From the NCBI GenBank assembly GCA_902533625.1, contig CACAMI010000003.1, forward strand, positions 101,431-146,083: a DNA stretch of 44,653 nucleotides. The letters are read 5' to 3'. The position numbers and the translations under genes were made by a program. The notes under the pieces were generated by a model, which saw only the letters and a program-made list of their open reading frames with translations, searched no databases and was not told the origin of the DNA. Below, piece after piece: positions 15,797 to 25,322 of the stretch; within the stretch, counting starts at the first letter, position 1, and each line of letters starts with the position of its first letter. The DNA comes from an uncultured Alphaproteobacteria bacterium. GTDB lineage: Bacteria > Pseudomonadota > Alphaproteobacteria > Rhodobacterales > Rhodobacteraceae.

Positions 15797-17383
15797 TCAA
15801 CAAAATTCGGGCAAAGATGGAGCCGCTTCAATTAATTTCTTCGTATAGTTATGTGTTGGGTTGGTTAAAATATTTTCTGTCTCTCCAGATTCAACTATCT
15901 CTCCGTCTTTCATAACCATTACTTTATCTGTGATAGTTCTAACAACTGATAAATCATGAGAAATGAATATGTAGGTTAGATTAAGTGTTTTGCAGAGGTT
16001 GGCAAGAAGATCAAGTATTTGTGCACGCACAGACACATCTAAGGCTGAAACAGCTTCATCGAAGATGATTATTTCCGGTTTAACTATAAGTGCTCTAGCT
16101 ATGGCAATTCGTTGCCTTTGTCCTCCAGAAAATTCATGGATATACTTATTTTTATCATCTGCACTTAGCCCAACCGATATTAAGGTATTTATTAGAAGAT
16201 CATTGAGTTCTTCTTTGTTCATTATTTTTTTATCCAGGAATAATGGCTCCGATATAAGTTTTGATACTTTGTGGCGAGGATTGAATGACCCAAAAGGATC
16301 TTGAAAAACTACCTGCATATTTTTTTTTGAGGCAAAACTGGTTTCATTATTTTTTGATACTACCCCACCTGAAACTCTAATTTCTCCCTCTTGAATTTCT
16401 TCGAGACCTAGTAAAGCTCTTGTCAAAGTGGATTTCCCACAACCTGATTCACCGACTAGACCTAAACGCTCACCTTTATTTAATGTGAAGCTAACATTAT
16501 TAACAGCTCGAACAATTTTTGGTTTCGAAAAAATTTTAGTACGTGGAAGAACATAATCTCTACTTAAGTTTTTTACTTCTAATAGTGGATTGTTAGTATT
16601 TTGCTTTGGTAGGTTCACTTTGTGATTAGAAGCATTGAATAACATCTTAGTATAAGGATGCTTCATTTCAGTGAAAATCTTTTCGGCTGGTCCTTTTTCT
16701 ACAATTTTTCCTTTGTGCATGATAGATATACTGTTGGCCATGTTATTTACTACCGCAAGGTCATGGGTGATCATTATCATTCCCATATTAAGATCATCTA
16801 CAAGATCCTTTAATAATTGAAGAATTTGAGCCTGAGTAGTGACATCCAGTGCAGTAGTAGGTTCATCCGCTATTAACAATTTTGGCTCAGACGCAATGGC
16901 CATCGCAATGACGACCCTTTGCCTTTGACCTCCAGATAGTTGGTATGGATATAAGGATAGAGGAAAATTTTCAGGAGGCAATTCTACGCGATTTAATGTA
17001 GCTTTGGCAATTTCTAGAGCTTCAAAATAAGTCACACTCCTATGTAACCTGACTGTTTCAGCTACTTGATTTCCAATAGTTTTCAGAGGGTTTAAGGCCG
17101 TCATTGGTTCTTGAAAAACCATTCCTATTTGACTTCCTCGAATTTTACATAGCTCAGTTTCTGTTAAAGAGGGCAGATTTAGGTCGCTGAGTAAAATCTT
17201 ACCGTTTTGAAATGAACCATTTGGCAAGAGTTGCATAACTGCAAATGCAGTCATGGATTTCCCAGATCCAGATTCTCCAGTAATTGCAGTAATTTCCCCT
17301 TTTTCAACATCAAGTGAAATATTGTCCAGAATTCTTTGAGAATTAATACTTACTGATAAATTTTCTATTTTCAGTAAACTCAT
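15797..17383 (-). CDS. Peptide ABC transporter, fused double ATP-binding protein (DppD-DppF type)
   Basis: Cytoplasmic ATPase of 528 residues with two complete nucleotide-binding domains, like GsiA/YejF. Domain 1 shows GESGSGKS, LSGGQRQRV and LLIADEPTTALD; domain 2, from about residue 265, shows GESGCGKST, FSGGQRQRIAIARAL and IIFDEAVSALD, in which the usual DEP is DEA. The cysteine-rich tail seen on separate DppD proteins is absent. It overlaps the upstream permease gene by 4 nt (ATGA). The second transporter in this window (37692-39477) uses two separate ATPases, so the two systems are not recent copies. Confidence 0.92.
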   Translation of the reverse strand: MSLLKIENLSVSINSQRILDNISLDVEKGEITAITGESGSGKSMTAFAVMQLLPNGSFQNGKILLSDLNLPSLTETELCKIRGSQIGMVFQEPMTALNPLKTIGNQVAETVRLHRSVTYFEALEIAKATLNRVELPPENFPLSLYPYQLSGGQRQRVVIAMAIASEPKLLIADEPTTALDVTTQAQILQLLKDLVDDLNMGMIMITHDLAVVNNMANSISIMHKGKIVEKGPAEKIFTEMKHPYTKMLFNASNHKVNLPKQNTNNPLLEVKNLSRDYVLPRTKIFSKPKIVRAVNNVSFTLNKGERLGLVGESGCGKSTLTRALLGLEEIQEGEIRVSGGVVSKNNETSFASKKNMQVVFQDPFGSFNPRHKVSKLISEPLFLDKKIMNKEELNDLLINTLISVGLSADDKNKYIHEFSGGQRQRIAIARALIVKPEIIIFDEAVSALDVSVRAQILDLLANLCKTLNLTYIFISHDLSVVRTITDKVMVMKDGEIVESGETENILTNPTHNYTKKLIEAAPSLPEFC

Positions 17384-18228
17384 GCTCTTGTGTTTCTTAA
17401 TTTAGGATCAAAAATATCTCTCATTCCGTCGCCCATTAGGTTAAGGCCAAGAACAGTTAAAATTATTGCAGTGCCGGGAATTAATGCAAGGTGAGGTGCA
17501 AAACTAACCATTGTTTGTGCGTCTGCTAGCATTCTACCCCAGCTTGGCATTGGAGGTTGAGCACCTAGACCAACATAACTTAAGCCAGCTTCGGCTAAAA
17601 TTCCTAGCGAAAATTGTATTGTCCCCTGGACAATTAATAAGTTCATTACATTTGGAAGAATATGTTCATAAGAAATTCTAGTTGTGGATTTTCCTGCAAC
17701 TCGTGCAGCTAAAATAAATTCTTTTTCCCAAATGCTTAAAGCTGCTCCTCGTGTTATTCTTGCAAAAACAGGAATGTTAAAGATACCAATTGCTATAATA
17801 GCATTTAAGGCCCCTGCTCCAAAAACCGCAGTAATCAAAATTGCTATAACAAGAGAGGGAAAAGCAAAAACCAAGTCGTTTCCCCTCATAATAAACTCAT
17901 CTATCCATCCTCCCTTTCTTGAAGCAGAAAGTAAGCCCAAAGGTGTACCTATGACTATTCCTATGCCTACAGCTACAAGCGCGACAGCTATAGATGTTCT
18001 TGCTCCTACCATTATCATTGAAAGGATATCTCGTCCGAAGTGATCAGTTCCAAGCCAATAGATTTGGTCAGGTGTTTTAAGTTTGTTTGTGATATCTATT
18101 TCTGTGACATCAAAAGGTGTCCATAGAAAAGATATCAATGCAGCTGATAGAAAAAGAAGAGATAGCATAGATCCAATAATTAGATTTCTATATTTCCCAA
18201 TAGTTGCTATAGAAACTTTTTCCATCAA
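17380..18228 (-). CDS. Peptide ABC transporter permease, DppC type
   Basis: Inner-membrane permease of 282 residues with an N-terminal helix (about 15-34), a periplasmic segment carrying YWLGTDHFGRDILS (the DppC/OppC signature) and five further helices. The cytoplasmic EAA loop is visible around AARVAGKSTTRISYEHILPN. It pairs with the DppB-type permease upstream, overlapping by 4 nt, and is followed by the ATPase, also overlapping by 4 nt, which implies coupled translation. Substrate class: dipeptide/oligopeptide/nickel-family transporters; specificity lies in the binding protein. Confidence 0.92.
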   Translation of the reverse strand: MMEKVSIATIGKYRNLIIGSMLSLLFLSAALISFLWTPFDVTEIDITNKLKTPDQIYWLGTDHFGRDILSMIMVGARTSIAVALVAVGIGIVIGTPLGLLSASRKGGWIDEFIMRGNDLVFAFPSLVIAILITAVFGAGALNAIIAIGIFNIPVFARITRGAALSIWEKEFILAARVAGKSTTRISYEHILPNVMNLLIVQGTIQFSLGILAEAGLSYVGLGAQPPMPSWGRMLADAQTMVSFAPHLALIPGTAIILTVLGLNLMGDGMRDIFDPKLRNTRA

Positions 18229-19172
18229 ACGCGGTTCCTAAGCCGTGGATCCACTGCTGCATAAGATAAATCGACGATAAAGTTTACTATTATTACTGAA
18301 AAGACAAGGATCATTACAACACTTTCCACGACGATTAAATCTCTTTGTGAAATTGCTTGAAATACTAATCTACCAAGTCCAGGTAGAAAAAAAACTTGTT
18401 CAATTATTATTGAGCCAGCCATGAGGAAGGCAAACTGTAATCCTATAATTGTCAACACAGGTATCATTGCATTACGTAGAGCGTGCCTCCAAAGGCTCTG
18501 CCTTTTATTCAAGCCCTTGGCTCTGGCAGTTCTAATATAATCCTCGCTTAACACGTCAAGCAAAGAAGACCGCATTACTCTTGAAAGAATAGCGGCTTGG
18601 GGTAAGGCTAAAGACAAAGCAGGCAATGTAAGAGACTTTAAACATAAGAAGAACCCCTTTTCCCACCCCGGAAAACCTCCAGCAGAAAACCATCTAAGAT
18701 TTATCGCAAAAATTAAAACCATTATCATAGCAAACCAAAAGTTTGGGACGGCTATTCCTAGCTGTGTAGCTCCCATGATAGTGATATCTCCTCCTTTTCC
18801 TCGATTCGTAGCAGCATAAATGCCAACAGGAAATGCAAGTAATGTGGAAATTAGTAAGGCGTAGACAGCAAGGGGAAGAGATACCCACATTCTGTCAGCA
18901 ATCATTTGATTGATTGGCGTTCGGTAAGTATAAGACATTCCAAAGTCTCCAGACAACATTCCAGCTACCCAGGATAAATATCTTTCATGCTTGGGAATAT
19001 TTAATCCTAGTTCTTCTTTTAAGGCAGCCAAGGTCTCTGGTTGAGCGTTAATTCCCAGCATAAAAGACGCGGGATCACCTGGAGCAATTTCAATAACAAA
19101 AAATATCACAAAGCTAGCTATAATTAAGCTAATAACTAGTGAGATTAGGCGCTTTAAGGTATATCGAAGCAT
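18225..19172 (-). CDS. Peptide ABC transporter permease, DppB type
   Basis: Inner-membrane permease of 315 residues with six predicted helices. The start MLRYTLKRLISLVISL and the segment IAPGDPASFMLG are typical for DppB/OppB, as are RTARAKGLNKRQSLWRHALRN (EAA loop) and the ending DPRLRNRV. Its GGAGGT ribosome binding site, 8 nt before the ATG, forms the 3' arm of a perfect 12-bp hairpin (19181-19210), so translation is probably limited relative to the binding protein encoded just upstream. It overlaps the next permease gene by 4 nt. Confidence 0.92.
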   Translation of the reverse strand: MLRYTLKRLISLVISLIIASFVIFFVIEIAPGDPASFMLGINAQPETLAALKEELGLNIPKHERYLSWVAGMLSGDFGMSYTYRTPINQMIADRMWVSLPLAVYALLISTLLAFPVGIYAATNRGKGGDITIMGATQLGIAVPNFWFAMIMVLIFAINLRWFSAGGFPGWEKGFFLCLKSLTLPALSLALPQAAILSRVMRSSLLDVLSEDYIRTARAKGLNKRQSLWRHALRNAMIPVLTIIGLQFAFLMAGSIIIEQVFFLPGLGRLVFQAISQRDLIVVESVVMILVFSVIIVNFIVDLSYAAVDPRLRNRV

Positions 19173-19180
19173 ATTATTTT

Positions 19181-19210
19181 ACCTCCAGCTTCTGTAAAGA
19201 AGCTGGAGGT
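19181..19210 (-). promoter_or_regulatory. Perfect 12-bp hairpin hiding the permease ribosome binding site
   Basis: ACCTCCAGCTTC (19181-19192) and GAAGCTGGAGGT (19199-19210) pair perfectly with a 6-nt loop in the short gap between the binding-protein stop and the permease start. On the transcribed minus strand the 3' arm ends in GGAGGT, 8 nt from the ATG of the DppB-type gene, so the stem covers the Shine-Dalgarno sequence. No U-run follows, so it is not a simple terminator. It may also protect the binding-protein mRNA 3' end after processing. Confidence 0.75.
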
Positions 19211-19220
19211 TCTGATAAAA

Positions 19221-20702
19221 TTAATGCCAGTGAACGTTTGTTAGATCAATAGCTTGGGTAGGTGAGTTTGGCCATAAACCCATAATTTCAGCTTTTGCAA
19301 CACCTAATTTAGCAAGTTGGAAAAGATAACCATTTACATAATCTTCAGAAATGATTCTTTGAGCTTGTTGTAAAAGCTTTGTTCTTCCAGCCGGATCTGT
19401 AGTATTGTTTAATTCCTCCATAAGGTCTTGAAATACTTTATTATCATACTGGAAGTAATAATCCGGATTTGCATAAATGCCTATGTCCATCGGCTCCGTA
19501 TGACTTACAATAGTTAAGCCATAATCTTTTCCTCTAAAGACCTGCTCAAGCCACTGAGCCCATTCGAGATTAGATATTTCTGTTTCTATACCTACGGCCC
19601 GAAGTTGAGCAGCTATTATTTCTCCTCCTCGGCGCGCGTAAGAAGGAGGTGGAAGTTTTAGTGTTGTGGTAAAGCCATTAGGGTAGCCTGCTTCTGCCAA
19701 TAAAGCTTTTGCTTTATCAGGGTCATAATTCGAATTGCCCGTTAAATCAACATAGGCAGGATTGTGAGGAGCAAAATGTGTTCCTATAGGAGTTCCGTAA
19801 CCGAACATTGCACCATCAACAATTGCTTGCCTATTTATAGCATGAGCGATTGCTTGGCGAACCTTAACATTATTGAGGTGCTCTGCTTTATTGTTAGTAG
19901 AAAGAATAGTCTCTCCTTCGGTAGAACCTATAATAACCTGAAAACGAGAATCAGCGTCAAACTGAGCTAAATTTTCTGGCGCTGGGTATCCTGGAAAAGC
20001 GTCAACATCTTCAGCCATCATAGCAGCAAAAGCCGCTGTCGGGTCAGAGATAAACTTGAAAGTCGCGGCGCTTAATATTGCAGGAGTTCCCCAGTAATTA
20101 TCGTTTCTTGTTATGTCGATTTTGTCACCTTGAACCCAGTTTGCAAATTTAAATGCACCTGTGCCAATTGGAGTTGTCTTTATGTTTTCAATGCTTTCAG
20201 GTGCTACAATTACCGCATCACCCCATGCCATATTAAATAAAAACTTCCCGTTTGGTGCTGATAGCTTGACTTCAACAGTATGAGAGCCGGCAACCGAAAC
20301 GCTTTCAATTCCCTTGAACAGGCCCTTCTGTGCGTTAGTAGAATCTTCTGCTCTAGCTCTATCTAATGAGAATTTGACATCATTAGCATCCATATCTGTG
20401 CCGTCATGGAATTTTACACCCTTGCGTAGATTAAAGGTGTATGAAAGACCATCACTTGAGATAGACCAGCTTTCTGCTAAGCCTGGAACGACTGAACCAT
20501 CAGCCATAAAGCGGGTTAATCCTTCAAAGATATTTGAATAAACAACATTATCGATAGCGCCCGCCGCAGCACTAGTTGGGTCGAGATGTGGTGGTTCCAA
20601 CTGCATTGCAACGGTTATTGTATCCTTTGCGCTGGCAGAGCTTATGCTCGCAGCAAGGGCAAGGGCACTTAGCGTTGCTAACTTACTTTTAAATAAATTC
20701 AT
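19221..20702 (-). CDS. Peptide ABC transporter substrate-binding protein (SBP family 5)
   Basis: Periplasmic family-5 binding protein of 493 residues. A Sec signal peptide occupies residues 1-25, with likely cleavage at SSASA|KDT. The mature protein has the family motifs QLEPPHLDPTSAA, GLAESWSISSDGLSYTFNLR, KFHDGTDMDANDVKFSLDR and VRQAIAHAINRQAI. I chose ATG at 20702 because GGAGG lies 5 nt before it; the longer frame from 20714 starts inside the spacer. The ligand could be a di/oligopeptide or another small amide. The gene lies 23 nt after the M20 peptidase and before the hairpin that precedes the permeases. Confidence 0.92.
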   Translation of the reverse strand: MNLFKSKLATLSALALAASISSASAKDTITVAMQLEPPHLDPTSAAAGAIDNVVYSNIFEGLTRFMADGSVVPGLAESWSISSDGLSYTFNLRKGVKFHDGTDMDANDVKFSLDRARAEDSTNAQKGLFKGIESVSVAGSHTVEVKLSAPNGKFLFNMAWGDAVIVAPESIENIKTTPIGTGAFKFANWVQGDKIDITRNDNYWGTPAILSAATFKFISDPTAAFAAMMAEDVDAFPGYPAPENLAQFDADSRFQVIIGSTEGETILSTNNKAEHLNNVKVRQAIAHAINRQAIVDGAMFGYGTPIGTHFAPHNPAYVDLTGNSNYDPDKAKALLAEAGYPNGFTTTLKLPPPSYARRGGEIIAAQLRAVGIETEISNLEWAQWLEQVFRGKDYGLTIVSHTEPMDIGIYANPDYYFQYDNKVFQDLMEELNNTTDPAGRTKLLQQAQRIISEDYVNGYLFQLAKLGVAKAEIMGLWPNSPTQAIDLTNVHWH

Positions 20703-20725
20703 AATTTCCTCCAAATTTTGGTTTC

Positions 20726-22021
20726 TTAACTAATGAGTAAATCAATTAGAGTATTACCCATTATTTTCGTACTGTCGATCATATCCTCAATTTCTATGTA
20801 TTCATCTGGTTGATGGGCTAGCTCCAATATTCCAGGCCCATATGCTATACAATTTTTCAAAGTTCCGATTCGGTCAATATGTTTTTGATCATAAGAACCA
20901 GGAGACGCAACATAATTCGGCTCTTTATCTAAAACATTTTTTATTGATTTCGATACGGATCTAACGATTGGAGCATCCCTATTAGTCATGCTCGGGATTA
21001 CGCGATTTAGCTCTTTTATCTTATATTCGAATGAGTCTCTTTCACCTTTAACTTTGTTCAGAAGACTTTCCACTTCTTCTTTAACACTCTCAGCTGTTTC
21101 TTCTATTATATACCTTCGATCAATTATAATTCGGCAACTATCTGGCACGCAATGTGATGGCAGAGCATCTGTATCTGGATCGGGCTCTATTTGTCCTCCA
21201 TGAATGGAATTAATATTCATAGTTGAATGTCGGGCCCCTTCTGGAACTACCGGCATCTCCGTTTTACGGTTCTGAAGTTTAGGATAAAGATTTTTTTCAA
21301 ATTCCTCCAAAACAGCACCCATATGCCTTACTGCACAATCTCCTAAAAATGGCATGCAGCCATGAGCTATTTTTCCCAAAGTTTCAATTTCGGCCCACCA
21401 TCCACCTCTATGACCAAGACAAATCCTATCTTTATTTAAGGGCTCAGGTATTATTACATGCTGCACTCGATTTGGTGAAAAATAACCTTTTTCGGCAAGA
21501 TGGGCCACGCCTCCATAGCCTCCTGTTTCTTCGTCGGCAGTGCCAGAAATTTCTATCGCACCATTAAAGTTGGGACATAATTCCAGAAATGCTTCACATG
21601 CGATTATTGATGAAGCTAATCCACCCTTCATATCACAAGTACCTCGGCCATAAATTTTTCCATCATTTATTTCTGCGCCAAATGGATCAAAAGACCAGCC
21701 TGAACCAACATCAACAACATCAGTATGAGAATTAAAATGCACACAATCGCCTTTACCTGAACCTTCCCTCCGGCCAATTATATTCCATCTCGGGAATTTA
21801 TCTGAATCTCCTGGAGAGCCATTTGCTCTGATAAGTTCAATATTAAAATTTGATTTTTTCAGGCGGTTCTTTATATACTCGCAAATTTCTAAGTAATTTT
21901 CTCCTGGTGGATTTAAAGTCGGGATTTTTACTAAGTCCTGCGTTAAGGCAATGAGATCATCTCGCTTGTTCTCTATACTTTCTGCTAGATTTGAGAGTAA
22001 TGATGTTTTTTGTGATTCCAT
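20726..22021 (-). CDS. M20-family metallopeptidase/deacylase (ArgE/DapE-like)
   Basis: Dinuclear-zinc hydrolase of 431 residues that removes an acyl or amino acid group from an amide. Metal ligands and catalytic residues are readable: HFNSHTDVVDVG (His and Asp), GRGTCDMKGGLAS (Asp), TADEETGGYGG (general-base Glu and metal Glu) and LAHQPDEYIE (final His). The dimerisation lid lies between about residues 205 and 330. No signal peptide, so it acts in the cytoplasm. It is the first gene of the peptide-uptake operon and presumably acts on the imported compound. ArgE, DapE and carboxypeptidase-like activities cannot be told apart by eye. Confidence 0.88.
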   Translation of the reverse strand: MESQKTSLLSNLAESIENKRDDLIALTQDLVKIPTLNPPGENYLEICEYIKNRLKKSNFNIELIRANGSPGDSDKFPRWNIIGRREGSGKGDCVHFNSHTDVVDVGSGWSFDPFGAEINDGKIYGRGTCDMKGGLASSIIACEAFLELCPNFNGAIEISGTADEETGGYGGVAHLAEKGYFSPNRVQHVIIPEPLNKDRICLGHRGGWWAEIETLGKIAHGCMPFLGDCAVRHMGAVLEEFEKNLYPKLQNRKTEMPVVPEGARHSTMNINSIHGGQIEPDPDTDALPSHCVPDSCRIIIDRRYIIEETAESVKEEVESLLNKVKGERDSFEYKIKELNRVIPSMTNRDAPIVRSVSKSIKNVLDKEPNYVASPGSYDQKHIDRIGTLKNCIAYGPGILELAHQPDEYIEIEDMIDSTKIMGNTLIDLLIS

Positions 22022-22084
22022 TTTTATATTATTGCACCAAAAGATCTAAATGATAAATTAATATATAATTTCTCGAGGTTTAAT

Positions 22085-25000
22085 ATGAAATTTCATTTTG
22101 TTTTAAATTCAATTCTGCCTGTTATCCTTACTTTTCTTTTGCTTTTCTTTGGATCTGCTTATGCTTCAAATTATGATCCAAAGGTTGAAGAGCTACAAAG
22201 AGCATTGATTCTAACTGGTTTCAAGCCTGGTAAAGCGGATGGTCTTTGGGGTGGGCGCACAGAGAATGCTCTAAAGAAATTTCTTGATGAGCAGGAGCTG
22301 AAATTAGAATCAGTAGATTACTCAAAGGCAGTACAGTTGATTTTTTTCCTTTGGAATAAACAAAGGGAAATTGATGAGAGAAATATAAATTACCTTCAAG
22401 AAAAAGTTACCTTAGATGATGCGAGGCATTTGTTAGAGAGAGCTGGTATAGGAGCAAATATTAATGACCTAAAGAAAATTATAGGTCTGACGCGTTCAGA
22501 GGCGGTAAGTCATATCATAAGTGAAATTCGCACTGAAAGTTGGCTACCCTTGCCAAAATTTCTCGAAGGGCCGAATCCTGCCTATTGGATTGATGGCGAT
22601 TTAAATAGTGAAGAAGAGCAGGCTTTTCGTGTAGCGCGAGATCGAGAAATGAATGAATATAGGCTTTGGTGGGTGAGGGAGATTATAGAAACATCATCAC
22701 CCCAAACTGAACGTTTGGTTCTTTTCTGGCATAATCACTTTGTGTCAGCATATTCTGCCATAAATGAACAGTCAACGTCTATAGCCAGGCAGAATATGAT
22801 GTTTAGGGAATTAGGAATTGGGAATTTCAAAATATTAACAAAAGCAGTAATACATGACCCTGCCATGTTGAATTATCTTGATAATGATAGGTCCGAAAAG
22901 GGGAAGCCAAACGAGAATCTGTCTCGCGAATTAATGGAATTATTTGTTTTGGGAGAAGGGAATTATTCTGAAAAAACAGTAAAAGAAGGTGCTCGGGCTT
23001 TAACAGGGTATTCTGTAAATGAATTGAGAAATACCTCGTTTTATTTTAACGGCTGGAATCATGATGATGGAACAAAAACCATTTTTGGAAAATCAGGAGA
23101 TTTTAATGGCGATCAATTTGTCGATATATTATTTGAACAACCAGCGTCGTATGAGTTTATTGTCAGAAAATTTTGGAGACATTTTGTTTCGGAAGTCATT
23201 GAAAATAATGATGAGATTGCAGAAATTTCCGCAAAATTCAAAAAAAGTGATTTAGATATTAGAACTCTGTACAGAGCTGTTTTGACATCAAAAACTTTTT
23301 GGAGTCAGGAAGTTCGTGCAACAATAGTAAAGTCACCTGTTGACTTTTTGTTGGGCACCATTCGGTCAACAGGGTTCCTGCCATCAGATTGGACTTCTTT
23401 GCCAAATAAATTAGCTATGTTAGGGCAAAATTTATTCGAGCATCCGAATGTTGCAGGTTGGTCAGGAGGTCAGAGCTGGATTACGCCATCAGGTCTTTTA
23501 AGCAGATCTTATTTAGCAAAAAACTTTTTTTCTTCATTAGGACCCGAGGTAGAAAGTATGGTTAATTCAACAGACACACCGACCGAAATGACAAAAAGGT
23601 CAATTTCACTTCGGTATGCTTCTGAAGATTTTCAGGGGCCATCGCTTTTCGAAATTCGATTAAAGAAAAATGAAGAAACAGAAAAAGCCAGTAAGTTTGA
23701 ATTCGGCCGTGTGGAGTATAAAATTTCTGCTCATGGAATTTATACCTTTCTAACTGCTAAATTTTTTGATGTTCGTACCGATGAAATTACCAATCCAAAG
23801 CCGATGTTTGAGATGGTTTTTACTGGAAGATTAGATCTAGGAAAGTTCTATGCGATAAGATTTGATAAGAAAAGTTTTTTTATTCCCAGACTATATAGTG
23901 ATCCAAATAAGCCAGGGAATTTTTCGGTTTACGATGATACCGTGAATGATGGCTCTTTTAAAAAGCTATATAATTACTTACACGTTAAGGATCAATCATT
24001 GATAAAAGGGGTATGTAATTTTTTTGTAAAAGAAAACTCTTTGAACAAAATTCTGTCGGTTAATACATTGCATGTCAGACCTAAACTGCAGGAATTTTTA
24101 AAAAAAGATAACCACAAAAACGATATCAAAGCCTTATCAAAATGGTGTCAGAAGGGGTGGAAATTAAGAGAAGGAATAATTTATGCTTCTGAGCATAAAT
24201 CAAAAAATGGGCATGATACTGAAAAGTTTGGTAGAATTGAAGAGGATTCCCAGCTCCCTTGGCAAACACTGAATCTAAATATTGAAAATGATAAAGAATT
24301 TGACACTGTGGAGGTAGCTTTTCTTAATGATCACTGTTGTGGACCGGGTGGAAGTCAAGGAGGGGATAGAAATTTCTTTGTTGATTGGGTCAAGGTTGAT
24401 GATGACTTATTTCTTGCTAGCAGTGGCACTCAGCATGGAAATAATTGCAGTAGTAAAGGTGGGAAATTGTACTGTTCCGGGTGGGTGCGAATGAAAAAAT
24501 CTATTTCATTGGAGGAAGATAGCAATAGACATGGGTCTGACTCCAATATGAAAGATAAATTGTACGTAGAACGGGTAGGTTTAGCCTGGATGAACCGTTT
24601 TAAAAAGAATAGAGACTGGAATGACATTTCAATAAATCTTTTAAATCCCTCCTTTAATAATATTCATTATAACGCTCTTAGGATAAAATTTGTCAGGAGA
24701 AAAAATGATGACATATTTTTAATGTTGTCATCAGATGATTGTTATCCAGATTGTTTTAGAAATAAATGGCCTCAGAGGACGCATAGAAATAATAAACCAC
24801 CATATAAAAAAGATATAAAAATCTCATTAATTCGCAGAAATAATCAGGATCATGAAGCACATTACTGGGGTTTAAATAAAGAAGATAGAAAGTTTATAGA
24901 TGCTTTATGGGCGGCATTTCCACAAATGCTAGAAGAGCTTAAGAGCGGAAGAAGTTGGAAAAGGGCAGTGGAAAGGAAGAGAACTGAAGGTTGGAAGGAA

Positions 25001-25312
25001 ACACTAGATTATGTTTTAAAAACATTACCAATAACCCGATATGTGAAATCGGCAGGTTCAAATCCTTTAATAGTCCGACCACAAAGCGAAAAGGCAAGTA
25101 TGATGGCAATGATGGGGGCAATAGATATGTCATACCCATACCCTGCAGGTGCCAGGCCATTAACTAGCCTTGCTGAAATAGGAAAGTCATTTGAAAGGGA
25201 ATATTTTTCAGCTTTGCAGAATGTATTTTTAGCAACAGATCCTGTACTTATTGCCAAAAGCAGTGAAGATATTGCTGAAATAATTACTGATCCTGTTTAT
25301 AATTTGAAATAG
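22085..25312 (+). CDS. Exported DUF1800 protein with PG-binding domain and a long insert containing a CBM36/60-like module
   Basis: Exported protein of 1075 residues; DUF1800 proteins are usually 450-650. Order: signal peptide (1-27), a peptidoglycan_binding_1-like domain (about 30-85, LTGFKPGKADGLWGGRT), the DUF1800 body (about 105-490, with LFWHNHFVSA and NLSRELMELFVLGEGNY), a roughly 430-residue insert, and the DUF1800 C-terminal helices (about 935-1010). In the insert, residues 742-770 read VEVAFLND then DRNFFVDWVKV (D749, D761, D767), like calcium-dependent CBM36/CBM60 modules. Cysteine pairs there (C751-C752, NNCSSKGGKLYCSG, DDCYPDC) fit disulfides. Ten nt separate it from the DUF1501 partner. 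Function of DUF1800/DUF1501 pairs is unknown; a surface polysaccharide role is my inference. Confidence 0.82.
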   Translation: MKFHFVLNSILPVILTFLLLFFGSAYASNYDPKVEELQRALILTGFKPGKADGLWGGRTENALKKFLDEQELKLESVDYSKAVQLIFFLWNKQREIDERNINYLQEKVTLDDARHLLERAGIGANINDLKKIIGLTRSEAVSHIISEIRTESWLPLPKFLEGPNPAYWIDGDLNSEEEQAFRVARDREMNEYRLWWVREIIETSSPQTERLVLFWHNHFVSAYSAINEQSTSIARQNMMFRELGIGNFKILTKAVIHDPAMLNYLDNDRSEKGKPNENLSRELMELFVLGEGNYSEKTVKEGARALTGYSVNELRNTSFYFNGWNHDDGTKTIFGKSGDFNGDQFVDILFEQPASYEFIVRKFWRHFVSEVIENNDEIAEISAKFKKSDLDIRTLYRAVLTSKTFWSQEVRATIVKSPVDFLLGTIRSTGFLPSDWTSLPNKLAMLGQNLFEHPNVAGWSGGQSWITPSGLLSRSYLAKNFFSSLGPEVESMVNSTDTPTEMTKRSISLRYASEDFQGPSLFEIRLKKNEETEKASKFEFGRVEYKISAHGIYTFLTAKFFDVRTDEITNPKPMFEMVFTGRLDLGKFYAIRFDKKSFFIPRLYSDPNKPGNFSVYDDTVNDGSFKKLYNYLHVKDQSLIKGVCNFFVKENSLNKILSVNTLHVRPKLQEFLKKDNHKNDIKALSKWCQKGWKLREGIIYASEHKSKNGHDTEKFGRIEEDSQLPWQTLNLNIENDKEFDTVEVAFLNDHCCGPGGSQGGDRNFFVDWVKVDDDLFLASSGTQHGNNCSSKGGKLYCSGWVRMKKSISLEEDSNRHGSDSNMKDKLYVERVGLAWMNRFKKNRDWNDISINLLNPSFNNIHYNALRIKFVRRKNDDIFLMLSSDDCYPDCFRNKWPQRTHRNNKPPYKKDIKISLIRRNNQDHEAHYWGLNKEDRKFIDALWAAFPQMLEELKSGRSWKRAVERKRTEGWKETLDYVLKTLPITRYVKSAGSNPLIVRPQSEKASMMAMMGAIDMSYPYPAGARPLTSLAEIGKSFEREYFSALQNVFLATDPVLIAKSSEDIAEIITDPVYNLK

Positions 25313-25322
25313 AGGACGGAAT

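Noticed and set aside
15781-15831. Longer start for the aldehyde dehydrogenase
   Set aside because: The added 17 residues are Arg-rich and overlap the ATPase gene; a good AGGAG precedes the ATG at 15780.
22055-22071. AT-rich near-palindrome with TATAAT before the DUF1800 gene
   Set aside because: Arms are only 6 bp of pure A/T and no -35 sits at the right distance; not distinguishable from background.
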